DNA from: Lachnospiraceae bacterium UBA3863
GTDB taxonomy: Bacteria; Bacillota; Clostridia; Lachnospirales; Lachnospiraceae
DNA length: 5,374 bases
Direction: 5' to 3'
NCBI GenBank assembly: GCA_002392385.1
Contig: DGGX01000245.1
Coordinates: 1 to 5,374, forward strand
The notes beneath the pieces were generated by a model. The model saw nothing but the letters and a program-made list of their open reading frames with translations. It was not told where the DNA came from and ran no database searches. Position 1 is the stretch's first letter. Every line of letters begins with the position of its first letter. Below, piece by piece: positions 4,984-5,374 of the stretch. The translations under genes were made by a program, and so were the position numbers.

Positions 4984-5374
4984 TTACTTGTGAGGTGTCG
5001 AAGGGTATTCCTTCATGGCTTCTTCGATGGTCATGCCGTCGGCAACGGCGGCGCGGCGTCTGCCGTTGACTTCCTGGATCTCCTTGACGCGTTCGCCGTC
5101 AAGTTCGTAGCCGGTCATGGACCAGAGGGTGAGGGCCCAGGCGCACATGGGGACGACGCAGAAGAGGAGGATGACGACGATGTTCATGCCGGGGGTGTAG
5201 GGCGTGGTCTTGGTCGGGAGAGCGTCCAGGCCGATGACTGTGACCGCGATGCCGACGACGGTCGCGGAGAGGGAGGAGACCAGCTTGTCCACGAGGGAGA
5301 AGAGGGTGCCCATGATGCCGGGGATGAACTTGCCGGACCGGTAGGTCTCATAGTCCGCACAGTCGGCCACCATC
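4984..5374 (-). CDS. GPH/MelB-type sugar:cation symporter, C-terminal part (runs off window)
   Basis: The last 129-130 residues of a membrane transporter whose frame is still open at the window edge; the internal Met near 5373 is unlikely to be the true start. The segment opens with ADCADYETYRSGKFIPG, the conserved cytoplasmic loop of glycoside-pentoside-hexuronide:cation symporters (D-x2-D-Y-x2-Y-x-[ST]-G-[KR]), which precedes transmembrane helix 9 or so. Two hydrophobic stretches follow (about residues 20-51 and 62-86 of the visible part), then a charged cytoplasmic tail with YELDGERVKEIQ, also typical of the family. These carriers import di- and oligosaccharides or glycosides with Na+ or H+. 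The stop TAA is at 4986-4984. Lying upstream of the GH13 enzyme on the same strand, it probably supplies that enzyme's substrate; this is inference. Confidence 0.9.
   Translation of the reverse strand, partial: MVADCADYETYRSGKFIPGIMGTLFSLVDKLVSSLSATVVGIAVTVIGLDALPTKTTPYTPGMNIVVILLFCVVPMCAWALTLWSMTGYELDGERVKEIQEVNGRRRAAVADGMTIEEAMKEYPSTPHK

Noticed and set aside
4866..5069. 67-codon plus-strand frame
   Set aside because: It is built from the palindromic doublet and the antisense of the symporter tail; it has no ribosome site of its own and no domain.

Overview
The window looks like a stretch of a moderately GC-rich Bacillota (Clostridia-type) chromosome. The genes have strong AGGAGG-type ribosome binding sites and a T-run terminator. 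The protein families are typical of gut or rumen Firmicutes: a DHH phosphoesterase, a LacA/Maa-type acetyltransferase, a small HD phosphohydrolase, an intracellular GH13 glucosidase and a GPH sugar symporter. The taxonomic placement is inference; no marker gene is present.

Layout. Bases 1-390 hold no intact gene: a 20-bp perfect palindrome (61-103) and what may be the eroded tail of a protein gene on the minus strand (236-349). Three plus-strand genes follow: a DHH-family phosphoesterase (391-1434), a hexapeptide-repeat O-acetyltransferase (1718-2431) and an HD-domain protein (2519-2977). A strong hairpin terminator (2997-3046) lies between these genes and a minus-strand carbohydrate module: a GH13 alpha-glucosidase-like enzyme (4665-3085) and, upstream of it on the same strand, the C-terminal part of a GPH/MelB-type sugar:cation symporter (from beyond the window edge to 4984). 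Sugar taken up by the symporter could be cleaved by the cytoplasmic glucosidase; that pairing is inferred from proximity and families.

The most notable feature is a family of short palindromic repeats with the constant core GGGACGGTTCT (or its reverse complement). Two copies are complete doublets, two inverted hairpins around a related 41-base middle (2396-2490 and 4868-4968), the architecture called REPIN. A tandem pair of single units lies at 1624-1670. The hairpin arms differ between copies yet stay perfectly paired in three of them, which argues for selection on, or mobilisation through, the folded form. One doublet sits inside the 3' end of the acetyltransferase gene and supplies its last residues and stop codon. 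The other follows the symporter stop and interrupts what looks like the promoter, ribosome binding site and first codons of a lost gene divergent from the glucosidase. No transposase that could mobilise these elements is in the window. I see no wholly new multi-gene system here.
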